Below the pieces are notes generated by a model, which was not told the DNA's origin, did not search any database, and worked only from the letters and a program-made list of their open reading frames with translations. From Polyangium spumosum (lineage in GTDB: Bacteria; Myxococcota_A; Polyangia; Polyangiales; Polyangiaceae): a DNA stretch of 64,000 nt. The translations under genes and the position numbers were made by a program. Shown here piece after piece: positions 37,100 to 48,613 of this stretch. The first letter of the stretch is position 1. The number at the start of each line of letters is the position of its first letter. The stretch spans positions 310,001 to 374,000 of the forward strand of contig NZ_WJIE01000005.1 of NCBI RefSeq assembly GCF_009649845.1, written 5' to 3'.

Positions 37100-37794
37100 G
37101 GCGCGCGTATCGCAAACACGAGCGCGGCGTGACGCTCATCGAGGCGCTCATGGCGATCGGCGTCCTCGCCCTCGTCGGCTCGCTCATTTATGGCGCGTTC
37201 GACGGGATGGCGCGCTCGCGCAAGGGCCTCTCGAACATCAACGATCGGTACCACCAGGGCCGCGCCGCGATCAGCCGCGTCAGCCGCGACCTGCAGATGG
37301 CGTTCGTCTCGCTGCACCAGCCGCTCATCGCATTACAATCGGTCCGCAACACGGCGTTCGTCGGAAAGGACGACGGCAACCTCGACCGCGTCGATTTCAC
37401 CGCCTTCGCGCACCGCCGCCTCTCGCGCGACGCGCACGAGTCGGATCAATGCGAGGTCGGCTTCTTCGCCGTGCGAAACCCCGACACCGGCGGCATGGAT
37501 CTCGTGCGCCGCGAGTCCCGGCACATCGACCTCGACCCCGCGAAGGGCGGCGTGGTCAATGTCCTCGCCGAGGGCGTCGAGCTGTTCGACATCGAATACC
37601 TCGACCCGGTGACCGCGGAGTGGACGACGACGTGGGACACCACGCAGGCGGGCTCGGGGCAATACCAGCGCTTGCCGCTCCAGGTGCGTATCACGCTCGT
37701 CCTCTCGGGCGGGCCGGGCGACAAGCCCATCCCGTTCCGCACGCGGATCTCCATGCCCGCGCAAAACCCCATCGCGTTCGGCGTCCCGAGGTGA
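37096..37794 (+). CDS. gspJ: Minor pseudopilin GspJ
   Basis: This 232-residue protein has its leader cleaved after Gly11 (KHERG|VTLIEALMAIGVLALVGSL), with Glu at +5. The body contains GspJ-like RAAISRVSRDLQMAF and LQVRITLVLSGGPGDKPIPFRTRISMP. The ATG overlaps the gspI stop (ATGA), which supports this start over longer readings. It forms the pseudopilus tip with GspI and GspK. Confidence 0.88.
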   Translation: MRRAYRKHERGVTLIEALMAIGVLALVGSLIYGAFDGMARSRKGLSNINDRYHQGRAAISRVSRDLQMAFVSLHQPLIALQSVRNTAFVGKDDGNLDRVDFTAFAHRRLSRDAHESDQCEVGFFAVRNPDTGGMDLVRRESRHIDLDPAKGGVVNVLAEGVELFDIEYLDPVTAEWTTTWDTTQAGSGQYQRLPLQVRITLVLSGGPGDKPIPFRTRISMPAQNPIAFGVPR

Positions 37795-37799
37795 ATGAG

Positions 37800-39161
37800 A
37801 TGCGCGTCTCGGCGACCCCGAAGCGGAAGAAGAAGCGCCGCAAGAAGGACGAGCGTGGCATCGCGCTGCTCATGGTCCTCGGCGCGATCACCGTGCTCAC
37901 GGTCTTCCTCACCGAATTGCAGCAGGAGACCACCGCGGAGCTCGCGTCGGCGATCGCCGATCGCGACTCGCTGAAGGCCGAATACCTCGCGAAGAGCGCC
38001 ATCAACCTCTCGCGCCTGCTCATCGCCAGCGAGCAGACCGTGCGCCCGACGATCACGCAGGGCCAGATCGGGATGATGCTGGCGATGCTCACGCAGGGCC
38101 AGCCGGGGCAGATCCCCATCTGGGAGAACGCGAACGAGGTGCTCGGCCTCTTCAATGACCAGACGGGCGCCGACGAGTTCGTCGCGGTCTCCGGCATGGA
38201 TATCTCGACGGGGAAGAACCTCGGCGTCTCGGGCGGGCGCTTCGATTTCAAGATCGTCGACGAGGACGGCAAGATCAACCTGAACGTGGCCGCGAGCGGC
38301 AGCGTCACGGGTGAGATCCAGATGGTCAAGCAGCTCGCCTCGCTCATGTCGCAGAAGCCCGCGCTCTTCGAGCAGATGGACGCCGACGGGCAGGTCTCCG
38401 ATCTGCGCTCGATTTGCGGCGCCATCATCGATTGGGCCGATCCGAACGAGCAGGCCGTCGTCTGCGATCCGCTGCTCACGGGGCCCGGGGGCTCGGCCTC
38501 CGAGGACAATTTCTATCAGACGATCGGCCTGCCCTACCGGCGCAAGAACGCGGCCTTCGATTCGCTCGAGGAGCTCCGGCTCGTGCGCGGCATCGGCGAC
38601 GATTTCTGGGCGAACCTCGTCGAGCCCGATTCGGGCCGGCCCGAGAGCCGCATCGTCACGGTGTGGGGCCAGGGCAAGCTCAACGTCAACAGCGCGCCGG
38701 CCGAGGCCATGCTCACGGTGATCTGCGCCCACGCCGTGCAGGCCGCGACGCCGATGTGCAACCCGCTCGACCCGACCGGCCTCGTCTTCCAGCAGGGCTT
38801 CGTGGGCGCCGTCAGCGCCGTGCGGAGCTTCGTGCGGGGCATTCCGCTCTTCAGCAAGCCGGCGCAGTTCCGGCAGATCATCAAGGGGCAGGGCATGCTC
38901 GGTCAGATGATCGGGCCCATGATCGGCCCCGTCGTCTTCCAGAGCGACTCCGAGTTCGACAAGTCGATCACCACCTCCTCCAAGGTCCTCAGCATTTACG
39001 CCGAGGGCGTCGTCCCCGGCCGCAAGCGCACGACGCGCGTGCGCATCCACGCGGTCATCGACACCCGCCAGCCTCCGCAGCAAATGCAGCCCGGCGGCCC
39101 CGCCCAGGCCTCGCCTTTCGCGAACCCGGCGGGTAACATCGTTCATTATCGCATCGAGTGA
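37800..39161 (+). CDS. gspK: Minor pseudopilin GspK
   Basis: This 453-residue protein has the leader KKDERG|IALLMVLGAITVLTVFL. As usual for GspK there is no Glu at +5. The body has the GspK alpha-domain features: TAELASAIADRDSLKAEYLAKSAINLSR, then FDFKIVDEDGKINLN and LLKGIG-like/VRGIGDDFW helix-hairpin-helix elements. A ribosome-binding site (GAGGTGA, 5 nt from the ATG) favours 37800 over the GTG at 37791. It is the large tip subunit of the pseudopilus. Confidence 0.9.
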   Translation: MRVSATPKRKKKRRKKDERGIALLMVLGAITVLTVFLTELQQETTAELASAIADRDSLKAEYLAKSAINLSRLLIASEQTVRPTITQGQIGMMLAMLTQGQPGQIPIWENANEVLGLFNDQTGADEFVAVSGMDISTGKNLGVSGGRFDFKIVDEDGKINLNVAASGSVTGEIQMVKQLASLMSQKPALFEQMDADGQVSDLRSICGAIIDWADPNEQAVVCDPLLTGPGGSASEDNFYQTIGLPYRRKNAAFDSLEELRLVRGIGDDFWANLVEPDSGRPESRIVTVWGQGKLNVNSAPAEAMLTVICAHAVQAATPMCNPLDPTGLVFQQGFVGAVSAVRSFVRGIPLFSKPAQFRQIIKGQGMLGQMIGPMIGPVVFQSDSEFDKSITTSSKVLSIYAEGVVPGRKRTTRVRIHAVIDTRQPPQQMQPGGPAQASPFANPAGNIVHYRIE

Positions 39162-39188
39162 TCGTTCGTTCGTGAGAGAGTATTCGAG

Positions 39189-40715
39189 ATGTCCAGAATC
39201 CTCGGTATCGACGTCGGCAAGGCGGTGGTCAGGGCGGCGCTCCTGCGCCTCTCGTACCGCAAGATCACGCTGGAGGCCCTCGGCGAGGCGCCGGTCACGG
39301 GCCTCTCGGTCGACGCCATCCGCGCCGCGGTGGGCGGCCACAAGGCCGACGCGATCGCGATCGCGATCTCGGGCGAGCGCACGTTCTTCCGCTCGGTCGA
39401 CATGCCGACCTCGGCGCTGAAGGAGATCGAAAACGTCCTGCCGTTCGAGCTCGAATCCATGATCCCGTTCGAGATCACGGAGGCCGTGTTCGATTACCGC
39501 ATGGACAAGAACCCCGGCGGCGACACGGTGCCGATCTTCGCGGCCATCGCGCGCACGGAGGACGTCAAGGAGCGCATCGACCTGGTGCGCGAGGCGCTCG
39601 GCATGGAGCCCGAGCGCGTGGGCACGGGCGCGCTGCCGCTCGCGAACCTCGCGGGCGCGATGCCGGAAATCGAAAAACCGTTCGGCAAGGAGGCGCCCGC
39701 GGGCGAGGCGGCCCTGCCCGTCGCGATCCTCGACCTCGGCGAGGCCACGAGCGACATCGTGATCCTGCGCGGCGGCGAGCCCGTCTTCGCGCGCACGCTC
39801 TCGCGCGGCACGCTCGGTTTGCCCGGGAGCGCGCCCGCGCTCTCGCGTGAATTGCGACAAACCCTGGCCGCCTGGCGCGCCTCGGGCGGCAGCCAGCTCG
39901 CCGGCATGTACCTCGTCGGCGGCGGAGCGAGCGCGCAAGGTGCGGAGGCGTTCCTCGCGACCGAGCTCGGCATCACGATCCTGCCCTTGCCGAAGCCGCG
40001 CCTCGAGAACGTCACGGCCGAGCAGGAGGCCATGCTCCCGCGCTTCGCGAAGGCCATCGGCCTCGCGATGGGCCTCGCCGGCAAGGCGCGCGGCCTGAAT
40101 TTGCGCCAGGGCGACCTCGCGGCGGCGCGCAGTTATCCCTTCCTGCGCGAAAAGATCCCGCTCCTCGCGGGCCTCGGCGCCGCGGTCGTCGTGAGCTTCG
40201 TCTTCAGCCTGCTCGCCCAGCACCGGAGCCTCTCGGCCGAAAAAGACATGCTGCTCTCGCGGCTCGAGACGGCCACGGGAGACGTCTTCGACGAGGAGAC
40301 GAAGGACCCGGCCGCCGCGCGTGGTTTGCTCGACAAAGGCCCCGCCAGCGCCGACGAGGACCCGCTGCCGCGCGCGGACGCCTTCGACGTCATGGTCAAG
40401 CTCTCGGAGTCCGTGCCCAAGGAGGTCGTCCACGACGTGCTCGAGCTCGACCTGAACCGCGGGCACGTCCGCATCGAGGGCACGGTCCCGTCGATCCCCG
40501 ACGCGCAGGCGATCTCGGAGAAGATGAAGGAGCACAAGTGCTTCAAGGACGTGAAGATCAGCCGCACGGCCCAGTTCGGCAAGCCCGAGGACGGCAAGCA
40601 GAAGTACGTGCTCGAGTTCGAATTGAAGTGCGACGACAAGAAGAAAAAGACGACCGCCAAGGCTGACGCGGCGGACACGTCCTCGCCCGCGGCGGGCAAG
40701 GAGGAGGGCAAGTGA
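39189..40715 (+). CDS. gspL: Type II secretion system protein GspL
   Basis: This 508-residue protein has an N-terminal PilM/actin-like fold (MSRILGIDVGKAVVRAALL, IAISGERTFFRSVDMP and AILDLGEATSDIVIL) covering about residues 1-310. One TM helix follows at about 322-343 (IPLLAGLGAAVVVSFVFSLLAQ), then a periplasmic ferredoxin-like domain with Asp/Glu-rich and Lys-rich ends. GspL contacts the ATPase GspE on the cytoplasmic side and GspM in the membrane. It overlaps gspM by 4 nt. Confidence 0.93.
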   Translation: MSRILGIDVGKAVVRAALLRLSYRKITLEALGEAPVTGLSVDAIRAAVGGHKADAIAIAISGERTFFRSVDMPTSALKEIENVLPFELESMIPFEITEAVFDYRMDKNPGGDTVPIFAAIARTEDVKERIDLVREALGMEPERVGTGALPLANLAGAMPEIEKPFGKEAPAGEAALPVAILDLGEATSDIVILRGGEPVFARTLSRGTLGLPGSAPALSRELRQTLAAWRASGGSQLAGMYLVGGGASAQGAEAFLATELGITILPLPKPRLENVTAEQEAMLPRFAKAIGLAMGLAGKARGLNLRQGDLAAARSYPFLREKIPLLAGLGAAVVVSFVFSLLAQHRSLSAEKDMLLSRLETATGDVFDEETKDPAAARGLLDKGPASADEDPLPRADAFDVMVKLSESVPKEVVHDVLELDLNRGHVRIEGTVPSIPDAQAISEKMKEHKCFKDVKISRTAQFGKPEDGKQKYVLEFELKCDDKKKKTTAKADAADTSSPAAGKEEGK

Positions 40716-41317
40716 CGCTCGCGGATCGCTTGGACAAACTGGAGCCGCGCGAGCGCAAGCTGCTCGGCGTCCTCGTCGGCACGCTGGCGGCGATGGTCGT
40801 GCTCGCGCTCCCGATCTACGCGTGGAGCGCGGTGAGCTCGTCGCGGACCGAAAACGACGAGATCCGCGCCCTCATCGAGGAGGTGTACAAAGCGCGCCTC
40901 TCGGTCGCCGAGCGCAAGGCGAAGCAAGACGCCCTCCTCGCGCGGTACGGCCGCCCCGCCCCCGCGCTCGCCGGCTTCATCGAGGAGGCCGCGAAGCAAA
41001 ACGGGATCACGATCGCGGACGCGCAGGACAAACCCGATGTCCCGCACGGCAAGCGGTACACCGAGCGGCTCACCGTGGTCAAAATGCACAAGGTGGGCAT
41101 GCTGGCGCTCGTGAAGACGCTCGAGAAGATCGAGCAATCGGGGCACGCGGTGGCGATCACGCGCCTCAACATCCGCCCGCGCGCCGGTGAGCCGGACTCG
41201 TACGAGGTGGAGCTCGGCGTGAGCGCCTACGACCGCAAGCCCGACGCGAAAGAGAAGGAAAAGGAGAAGGACAAGGGCGAGCCGAAGGATACGGCCGACG
41301 AGGAGAACAGCCCGTGA
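40712..41317 (+). CDS. gspM: Type II secretion system protein GspM
   Basis: This 201-residue protein has a cytoplasmic start (DRLDKLEPRERKLLGVL), one TM helix at about 20-42 (LLGVLVGTLAAMVVLALPIYAW), then a periplasmic domain of alternating helices and strands and a Lys/Glu-rich tail. It has the GspM size and order (about 160-200 residues) and follows gspL with a 4-nt overlap. GspM and GspL form the inner-membrane scaffold. Its GTG overlaps the gspL stop. Confidence 0.88.
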   Translation: MTLADRLDKLEPRERKLLGVLVGTLAAMVVLALPIYAWSAVSSSRTENDEIRALIEEVYKARLSVAERKAKQDALLARYGRPAPALAGFIEEAAKQNGITIADAQDKPDVPHGKRYTERLTVVKMHKVGMLALVKTLEKIEQSGHAVAITRLNIRPRAGEPDSYEVELGVSAYDRKPDAKEKEKEKDKGEPKDTADEENSP

Positions 41318-42639
41318 AGTCCCGATTCCTGCGCATCACGAAGCTCCTCGCCTACCCGGCGCTTTATTGCCTCCTCCTCGGGCTCTTCTTCTACCTGGCC
41401 TTCCCCTGGGATCGCCTGAAGGACCGCCTCATCGCCGAGTTCCAGGCCACGCAAAAAGGCAAGGACGCGAAGAGGATCGAGATCGACGAGCTCGATTCGT
41501 ACTGGTTCACGGGCATCGAGGCGACGGGCGTGCGGGTCTACCTGCCGCCCGACGACGCGTCCTCGAGCTCGCGCGCGGCCGGGCCCTTCGGCGGCGCATC
41601 CGACAAGGACAAACCCGCGCCGAAGGAGAGCGTGCTCGAGATCGACGAGGTCGAGGCGCGTCTGCAGATCCTGCCGCTCCTCGTCGGCCGCGTGCGCATC
41701 AAGGTCTGGGCCCGCGCCTTCGACGGCGAGATCCACGGCACGATCCCGTACGGCGCATCGAGCGGCCCGGTCGAGGTCGAGCTCGAAGGCGTGGACCTCG
41801 CGAAGGTCGACGTGATCAAGGACTTCCTCGGCGTGCCGCTGAAGGGCGTCGCGAAAGGCGCGTTCGAGCTCACCGCCGAGGGCGGGAAGTTCAACAAAGC
41901 AAACGGCTCGCTCGACCTGACGATCGCGGGCATGTCCGTCGGCGACGGCAAGTCGAAGATCAAAGGCCAGATCGCGCTGCCCGAGGCGAAGCTCGGCGAC
42001 CTCGTGATCGCCGCCGAGGCCAAAGAAGGCGTCCTCAAAATCACGAAGCTCGAGGCCAACGGGACCGACATCGAGCTCGCCGGCGACGGGAAGGTGAACG
42101 TGCGCGAGCCGTGGAACATGTCCGCGGCCGATCTCTACGTGCGCTTCAAGTTCACGGACGCCTATCGCAACAAGAGCGACCTGACGAAGTCGCTGCTCGG
42201 CGCGCCAGGCTCGAGCGCGCCGTCGTTGTTCGAGCTCGCCGACCCGAAGATCAAGAGGTCGAAGCGGCAGGATGGGTTCTACGGATGGCACGCGCACGGC
42301 GCGCTGTCGCGGATGAGGTTCGATCCACACTCGACCGACGGGGCCGCCGCAGGTCGTGGGCGCGGCAAGGGCGATTCGCCGTTCCCGACGAGGAAACCCG
42401 GCCTGCCGCTGGGCACGTCGACGGCAAAGGACAAGGGCGACGAGGAGCGCGCCCCCGCCGCGCCGGCGCCGAAGCCCGCCGAGCCCGAGCCCCAGGTGGT
42501 CGAGCCACCACGCGAGGCGCCCCTGCCAGCCGAGCCCGCGGACCAACCCGACGACAAACCCGAAGGAGCCCCCGCGATGCCCCCGGACGATCTGCCGGCG
42601 CCCCCCGTGCCGAGGCGAAGGCCAACGGAAACGGAATGA
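41314..42639 (+). CDS. gspN: Type II secretion system protein GspN
   Basis: This 441-residue protein has an N-terminal TM helix (residues about 10-30: LLAYPALYCLLLGLFFYLAFPW). A large periplasmic domain follows, with repeated beta-strands and the GspN block VIKDFLGVPLKGVAKGAFELTAEGGKF. Its Pro-rich C-terminus (KPAEPEPQVVEPP ... APPVPRRRPTE) is unusually long and disordered. GspN is optional in type II systems; its role is not well defined. It ends the operon 15 nt before a strong terminator. Confidence 0.85.
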   Translation: MKSRFLRITKLLAYPALYCLLLGLFFYLAFPWDRLKDRLIAEFQATQKGKDAKRIEIDELDSYWFTGIEATGVRVYLPPDDASSSSRAAGPFGGASDKDKPAPKESVLEIDEVEARLQILPLLVGRVRIKVWARAFDGEIHGTIPYGASSGPVEVELEGVDLAKVDVIKDFLGVPLKGVAKGAFELTAEGGKFNKANGSLDLTIAGMSVGDGKSKIKGQIALPEAKLGDLVIAAEAKEGVLKITKLEANGTDIELAGDGKVNVREPWNMSAADLYVRFKFTDAYRNKSDLTKSLLGAPGSSAPSLFELADPKIKRSKRQDGFYGWHAHGALSRMRFDPHSTDGAAAGRGRGKGDSPFPTRKPGLPLGTSTAKDKGDEERAPAAPAPKPAEPEPQVVEPPREAPLPAEPADQPDDKPEGAPAMPPDDLPAPPVPRRRPTETE

Positions 42640-42654
42640 GGAGCGGATGAAATG

Positions 42655-42693
42655 AAAAACGCCGGGCCCTTTCGAGGAGCCCGGCGTTTTTTT
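42655..42693. terminator. Strong bidirectional Rho-independent terminator after the gsp operon
   Basis: AAAAACGCCGGGC (42655-42667) pairs with GCCCGGCGTTTTT (42679-42691), with a loop of about 11 nt, followed by further Ts. The A-run on one side and T-run on the other make it work in both directions. It separates the gsp operon from the convergent CcmE-like gene (stop at 42715). Confidence 0.9.
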
Positions 42694-42714
42694 GAGAGCC
42701 GATGCCGGATCGGA

Positions 42715-43278
42715 TCAGTTGATCGGCATCCCCTCGCCCTGCGTCATCTCGTGGGTCTTCGGGTCGTACTTCGAGGTGCACTTCGCCATGACGAGCGTGG
42801 CCTCGAAATCGGTCGCCGACTTGAGCGAACCCTCGACCGTGACCTGCACGCCGCCCGCAGGGACGTCGCGGAAGGTGTCGGGAATGACGCACTGCGGATA
42901 ACGCACGGGCAAGGTCTGCTGCTTGTCCTTGCCATGAATCGTGAACCGATACTCGCAAGGCTTGTCGCGCTTCTCGAGGGTGCCCGGCACGAGCTCGCCC
43001 TCGACGCGGACCTTGCGGCCCCTCAGTTTGTCCTGCTGGGCGAGGAGCTGATCGACGGGCGTCGCATAAATCGCCGCCTCCTTGAAGCCGAACAGGAAGA
43101 GCCCGACCAGCGCGCCGCCCATGACGAGCAGGGTGATCAAGAGGCCCACACTTCTGCTGGGCCGCTGCGCCCGCTCGGCCGGCTGGAGCACGACGATGGG
43201 AGGCACGGCCGCCGGTCCCTCGTCGTCCTTGTCGATCCCCGCAGCCTGCGCGAGCTCTTCGTCCAGCTTCTTGCTCAT
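42715..43278 (-). CDS. ccmE: CcmE-like heme chaperone with a CxxxY heme site
   Basis: This 187-residue protein has a cytoplasmic start, one TM helix about 44-64 (VGLLITLLVMGGALVGLFLFGF), then an OB-fold with GRKVRVEGELVPGTLE, VRYPQCVIPDTFRD, GVQVTVEG and VMAKCTSKYDP. In CcmE the last block is AKHDxxY with the heme-binding His. Here Cys167 replaces that His and Tyr171 is kept, the CxxxY type known from deltaproteobacteria. It holds heme in the periplasm for cytochrome c assembly. No other ccm genes are near. The N-terminal cytoplasmic region is longer than usual (about 43 residues). Confidence 0.8.
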   Translation of the reverse strand: MSKKLDEELAQAAGIDKDDEGPAAVPPIVVLQPAERAQRPSRSVGLLITLLVMGGALVGLFLFGFKEAAIYATPVDQLLAQQDKLRGRKVRVEGELVPGTLEKRDKPCEYRFTIHGKDKQQTLPVRYPQCVIPDTFRDVPAGGVQVTVEGSLKSATDFEATLVMAKCTSKYDPKTHEMTQGEGMPIN

Positions 43279-43323
43279 GACACGCTCAGGGTAGCGAACG
43301 TTTCCGGAGAGGTCGAGGGCCTG

Positions 43324-43368
43324 AAAAGGAAAGCAGGGCGAGGAGAGGCCCCTCCTCCCCCGCCCTGC
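43324..43368 (-). terminator. Hairpin terminator after the 43392-44084 lipoprotein
   Basis: On the minus strand GCAGGGCG (43368-43361) and CGCCCTGC (43340-43333) frame a long GC-rich stem (with GAGGAG/CTCCTC inside). The motif TTTCCTTTTC follows. It lies just after the lipoprotein stop codon (43392) and before the CcmE-like start at 43278. Confidence 0.75.
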
Positions 43369-43391
43369 CCGTTCCAGAGCCGAGCCCCGGT

Positions 43392-44084
43392 TCAGCGGTC
43401 CTGGTTCTGCTGGCCGTTCTGACCGCTCTGGATGCCCTCCTGGCCCCACCGGCGCACGAAGTCACGCGTCTGGTTACGCAGCGTGGGCACGCCGGCCGTG
43501 TCCTGGGCGAGCATGAGGATGCGGATCTCGTTGCCCTGCTCGATCACGCCGGACCGACCCGCCATCTGGCCGAGGTCGAAGAGGGGGCAACGCTCCGCCG
43601 CGCTCGTGGGGCGCGCCGCGCGTTGCTCGCCCGCAGGCGGGCTCATCGTGTACGCGATGTGGAGCGCATCGCCGCGCAGGGTGGAGAGGTCCACGCCCGA
43701 CTTCGGGGTCGCGATGATCGCGACGCCCCCCTCGATGTCCTCGACGCGGAGGTTCGAATGCTGGACGAGCGAGGAGCACATCTCCTGCTCACTCAGCATG
43801 CCCATGTCCCCATGCTCCTGGCCCGTCTGGCCCTGGGCCCACTGCCCCGCCGTGCCGCGGCCAGCCTCGGTCTGACCCGTCGGGCCCTGGCCCCACTGCC
43901 CGGCCTGGCCCTGGCCATACGGGCCGAGTTGCCCCTGATCGGCGGGGACCTCGGCCTCGAAGGCCGGGGTCTGCCGCTGCTGCTGCGCACTCCGCGCGGG
44001 CTGCTTCTCGTTGCCCCCGCACCCCACGCCGAGGGTCATGAGGGCCGCCGCACCGAGCATCGTGAGCTGCATGGTCTTCAACAT
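43392..44084 (-). CDS. Lipoprotein with Gly/Gln-rich linker
   Basis: This 230-residue protein is not recognised. It has a lipoprotein signal (MLGAAALMTLGVGCGG), a Gln-, Gly- and Trp-rich segment with repeated GQWGQGPTGQ / GQWAQGQTGQ / GQLGPYGQG units (about 55-100), and a compact C-terminal half with two Cys (MCSSLVQHSN, ERCPLFDLG). The ATG is preceded by AGGAGG about 8 nt upstream. It is a probable envelope protein. Its close neighbours include several other lipoproteins, but they are on the other strand. Confidence 0.8.
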   Translation of the reverse strand: MLKTMQLTMLGAAALMTLGVGCGGNEKQPARSAQQQRQTPAFEAEVPADQGQLGPYGQGQAGQWGQGPTGQTEAGRGTAGQWAQGQTGQEHGDMGMLSEQEMCSSLVQHSNLRVEDIEGGVAIIATPKSGVDLSTLRGDALHIAYTMSPPAGEQRAARPTSAAERCPLFDLGQMAGRSGVIEQGNEIRILMLAQDTAGVPTLRNQTRDFVRRWGQEGIQSGQNGQQNQDR

Positions 44085-44322
44085 CGAAAAGTCCTCCTGA
44101 GAGGTAGAGGCATGCCCTCCGAACACGCGCGAGGAGCCTTCAAACAAGCCTCGCGTGCTCCGGCCGAGCCCCCTTCCGGACGGGGGTCATTGCAGCCGAC
44201 GTGCCCCCCGGCACGATCTGCCCGGACACCTCGAGAGCGGCACGGGCTGCACGGGCTCGTTGTCCCTGGACACGACGCGCGCGTGCTGCTCTTCCTGCAC
44301 GTCCGGCAGAGTCCGCGTTAAG

Positions 44323-47520
<3,198 letters not shown>

Positions 47521-47578
47521 TCGTCCGCCTGTAAGCTCGCCCGGCGGCGCGCGTTCTCCCGCTCCGAAAGGGAGTTCC

Positions 47579-48379
47579 ATGCCTCGCACCGCCTCCACGT
47601 GCCTCGCCCTCGCGGCCCTCGCGCTCGCCGCCCTCTCGGGCTGCGGGACCAGCCACATGCCCGCCCGCGGCGCGGGCTTCCAGATGGATCGCGAGGCCGA
47701 GATCGACGACGAGGACATCCGCAAGGCGTTCGAGGCCCGGCCCCAGATGCCCACGAGCTCGATGCGGCTCGCCTACTACACGCTCGACCCCGAGGTCGCC
47801 CCGGACCTCGAGAAACTCTTCACCGCGCTGCCCGGGGTCACCAGCGTGTACCGCATTCCGTCGTTGCTCGTCACGGGCGAGCGGCGCCTGTCGGAGGAGA
47901 ACGGGAATCGATATGGTTACGGGCCGCCGCGCGAGGTCTCGCTGAAGAAGCTCCGGTTGCTCTCGGCGCGCGCCAACGCCGACGTGCTCGTCATCGTGGA
48001 CCATGGCTACCAGAACCTCGGCGTGAACCCCCTCATCGCCACCACGAGCCTGCTCCTGCCCGTGCTCTTCGTCCCGTACATCGATACCGTGGTGAAAGGA
48101 TACGTGGAGGCGTTCGTCGTCGACGTGCGCAATGGGTACCTCTACGGTCACGTCTCCGACGAGGACCAGCGCGGCGAGCCGTACGCGACGATCTACGCGA
48201 AGAAAGCCCAGGAATACGCCAAGGAGCAATGGTTCGATCTCAGGAGCTCGCTGCAAAAGCAGCTCGTCACGCTCGTCGAGAACGAGCGCGCGCGAAAGCC
48301 CGAGCCGAGCCCGCCCGGCGCGACGCTCCCGCTCGCCGCACCCCCGGCCGCGCCGCCCGGGGCGGCTCCGGCGCCCTGA
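47579..48379 (+). CDS. Hypothetical lipoprotein, 266 residues
   Basis: The product is not recognised. It has a signal peptide with lipobox (ALALAALSGCGTS), then a helical/beta body with VYRIPSLLVTGERRLSEENG, one clear hydrophobic segment (TSLLLPVLFVPYIDTVV, about 160-176) that could be a second membrane-contacting helix, and a Pro/Ala-rich C-terminus. The ATG follows GGGAG by about 4 nt. It follows the FGE-like gene by 58 nt and may be in the same unit. Confidence 0.78.
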   Translation: MPRTASTCLALAALALAALSGCGTSHMPARGAGFQMDREAEIDDEDIRKAFEARPQMPTSSMRLAYYTLDPEVAPDLEKLFTALPGVTSVYRIPSLLVTGERRLSEENGNRYGYGPPREVSLKKLRLLSARANADVLVIVDHGYQNLGVNPLIATTSLLLPVLFVPYIDTVVKGYVEAFVVDVRNGYLYGHVSDEDQRGEPYATIYAKKAQEYAKEQWFDLRSSLQKQLVTLVENERARKPEPSPPGATLPLAAPPAAPPGAAPAP

Positions 48380-48433
48380 GATCGTCGGCCCTGCCCGATT
48401 GACGTGGCAGGGCGGCCTCGTCACATCCGAGAT

Positions 48434-48613
48434 ATGCGACCCGTCCTCCGCAATACGCTCCTGCTCGCCGCCCTGACGCTCGCCGCCGCCTGTCGCGAGC
48501 CCCGGCCCACGGACAAACCGCCCCACGTGCCGCCCGGCCCCATCGCGCCGACGAACGACACGCCCGGGACGGGCGCGCCGGACGCGCCGGAGACGGACAC
48601 GAAATCGAACTAA
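48434..48613 (+). CDS. Small lipoprotein, 59 residues
   Basis: This small protein has a typical lipobox (TLLLAALTLAAACRE) and a short Pro/Thr-rich, probably disordered mature part (PPHVPPGPIAPTNDTPG). The ATG at 48434 places the signal correctly; an ATG at 48404 would add a charged segment not seen in lipoproteins. The stop overlaps the stop of the convergent FGE-like gene. It has the form of the small myxobacterial lipoproteins that are hard to name. Confidence 0.65.
   Translation: MRPVLRNTLLLAALTLAAACREPRPTDKPPHVPPGPIAPTNDTPGTGAPDAPETDTKSN

Noticed and set aside
44155-44322. Earlier ATG for the FGE-like lipoprotein
   Set aside because: The added 56 residues are Cys/Arg-rich without a signal-peptide character; starting at GTG 44323 puts the hydrophobic signal at the N-terminus.
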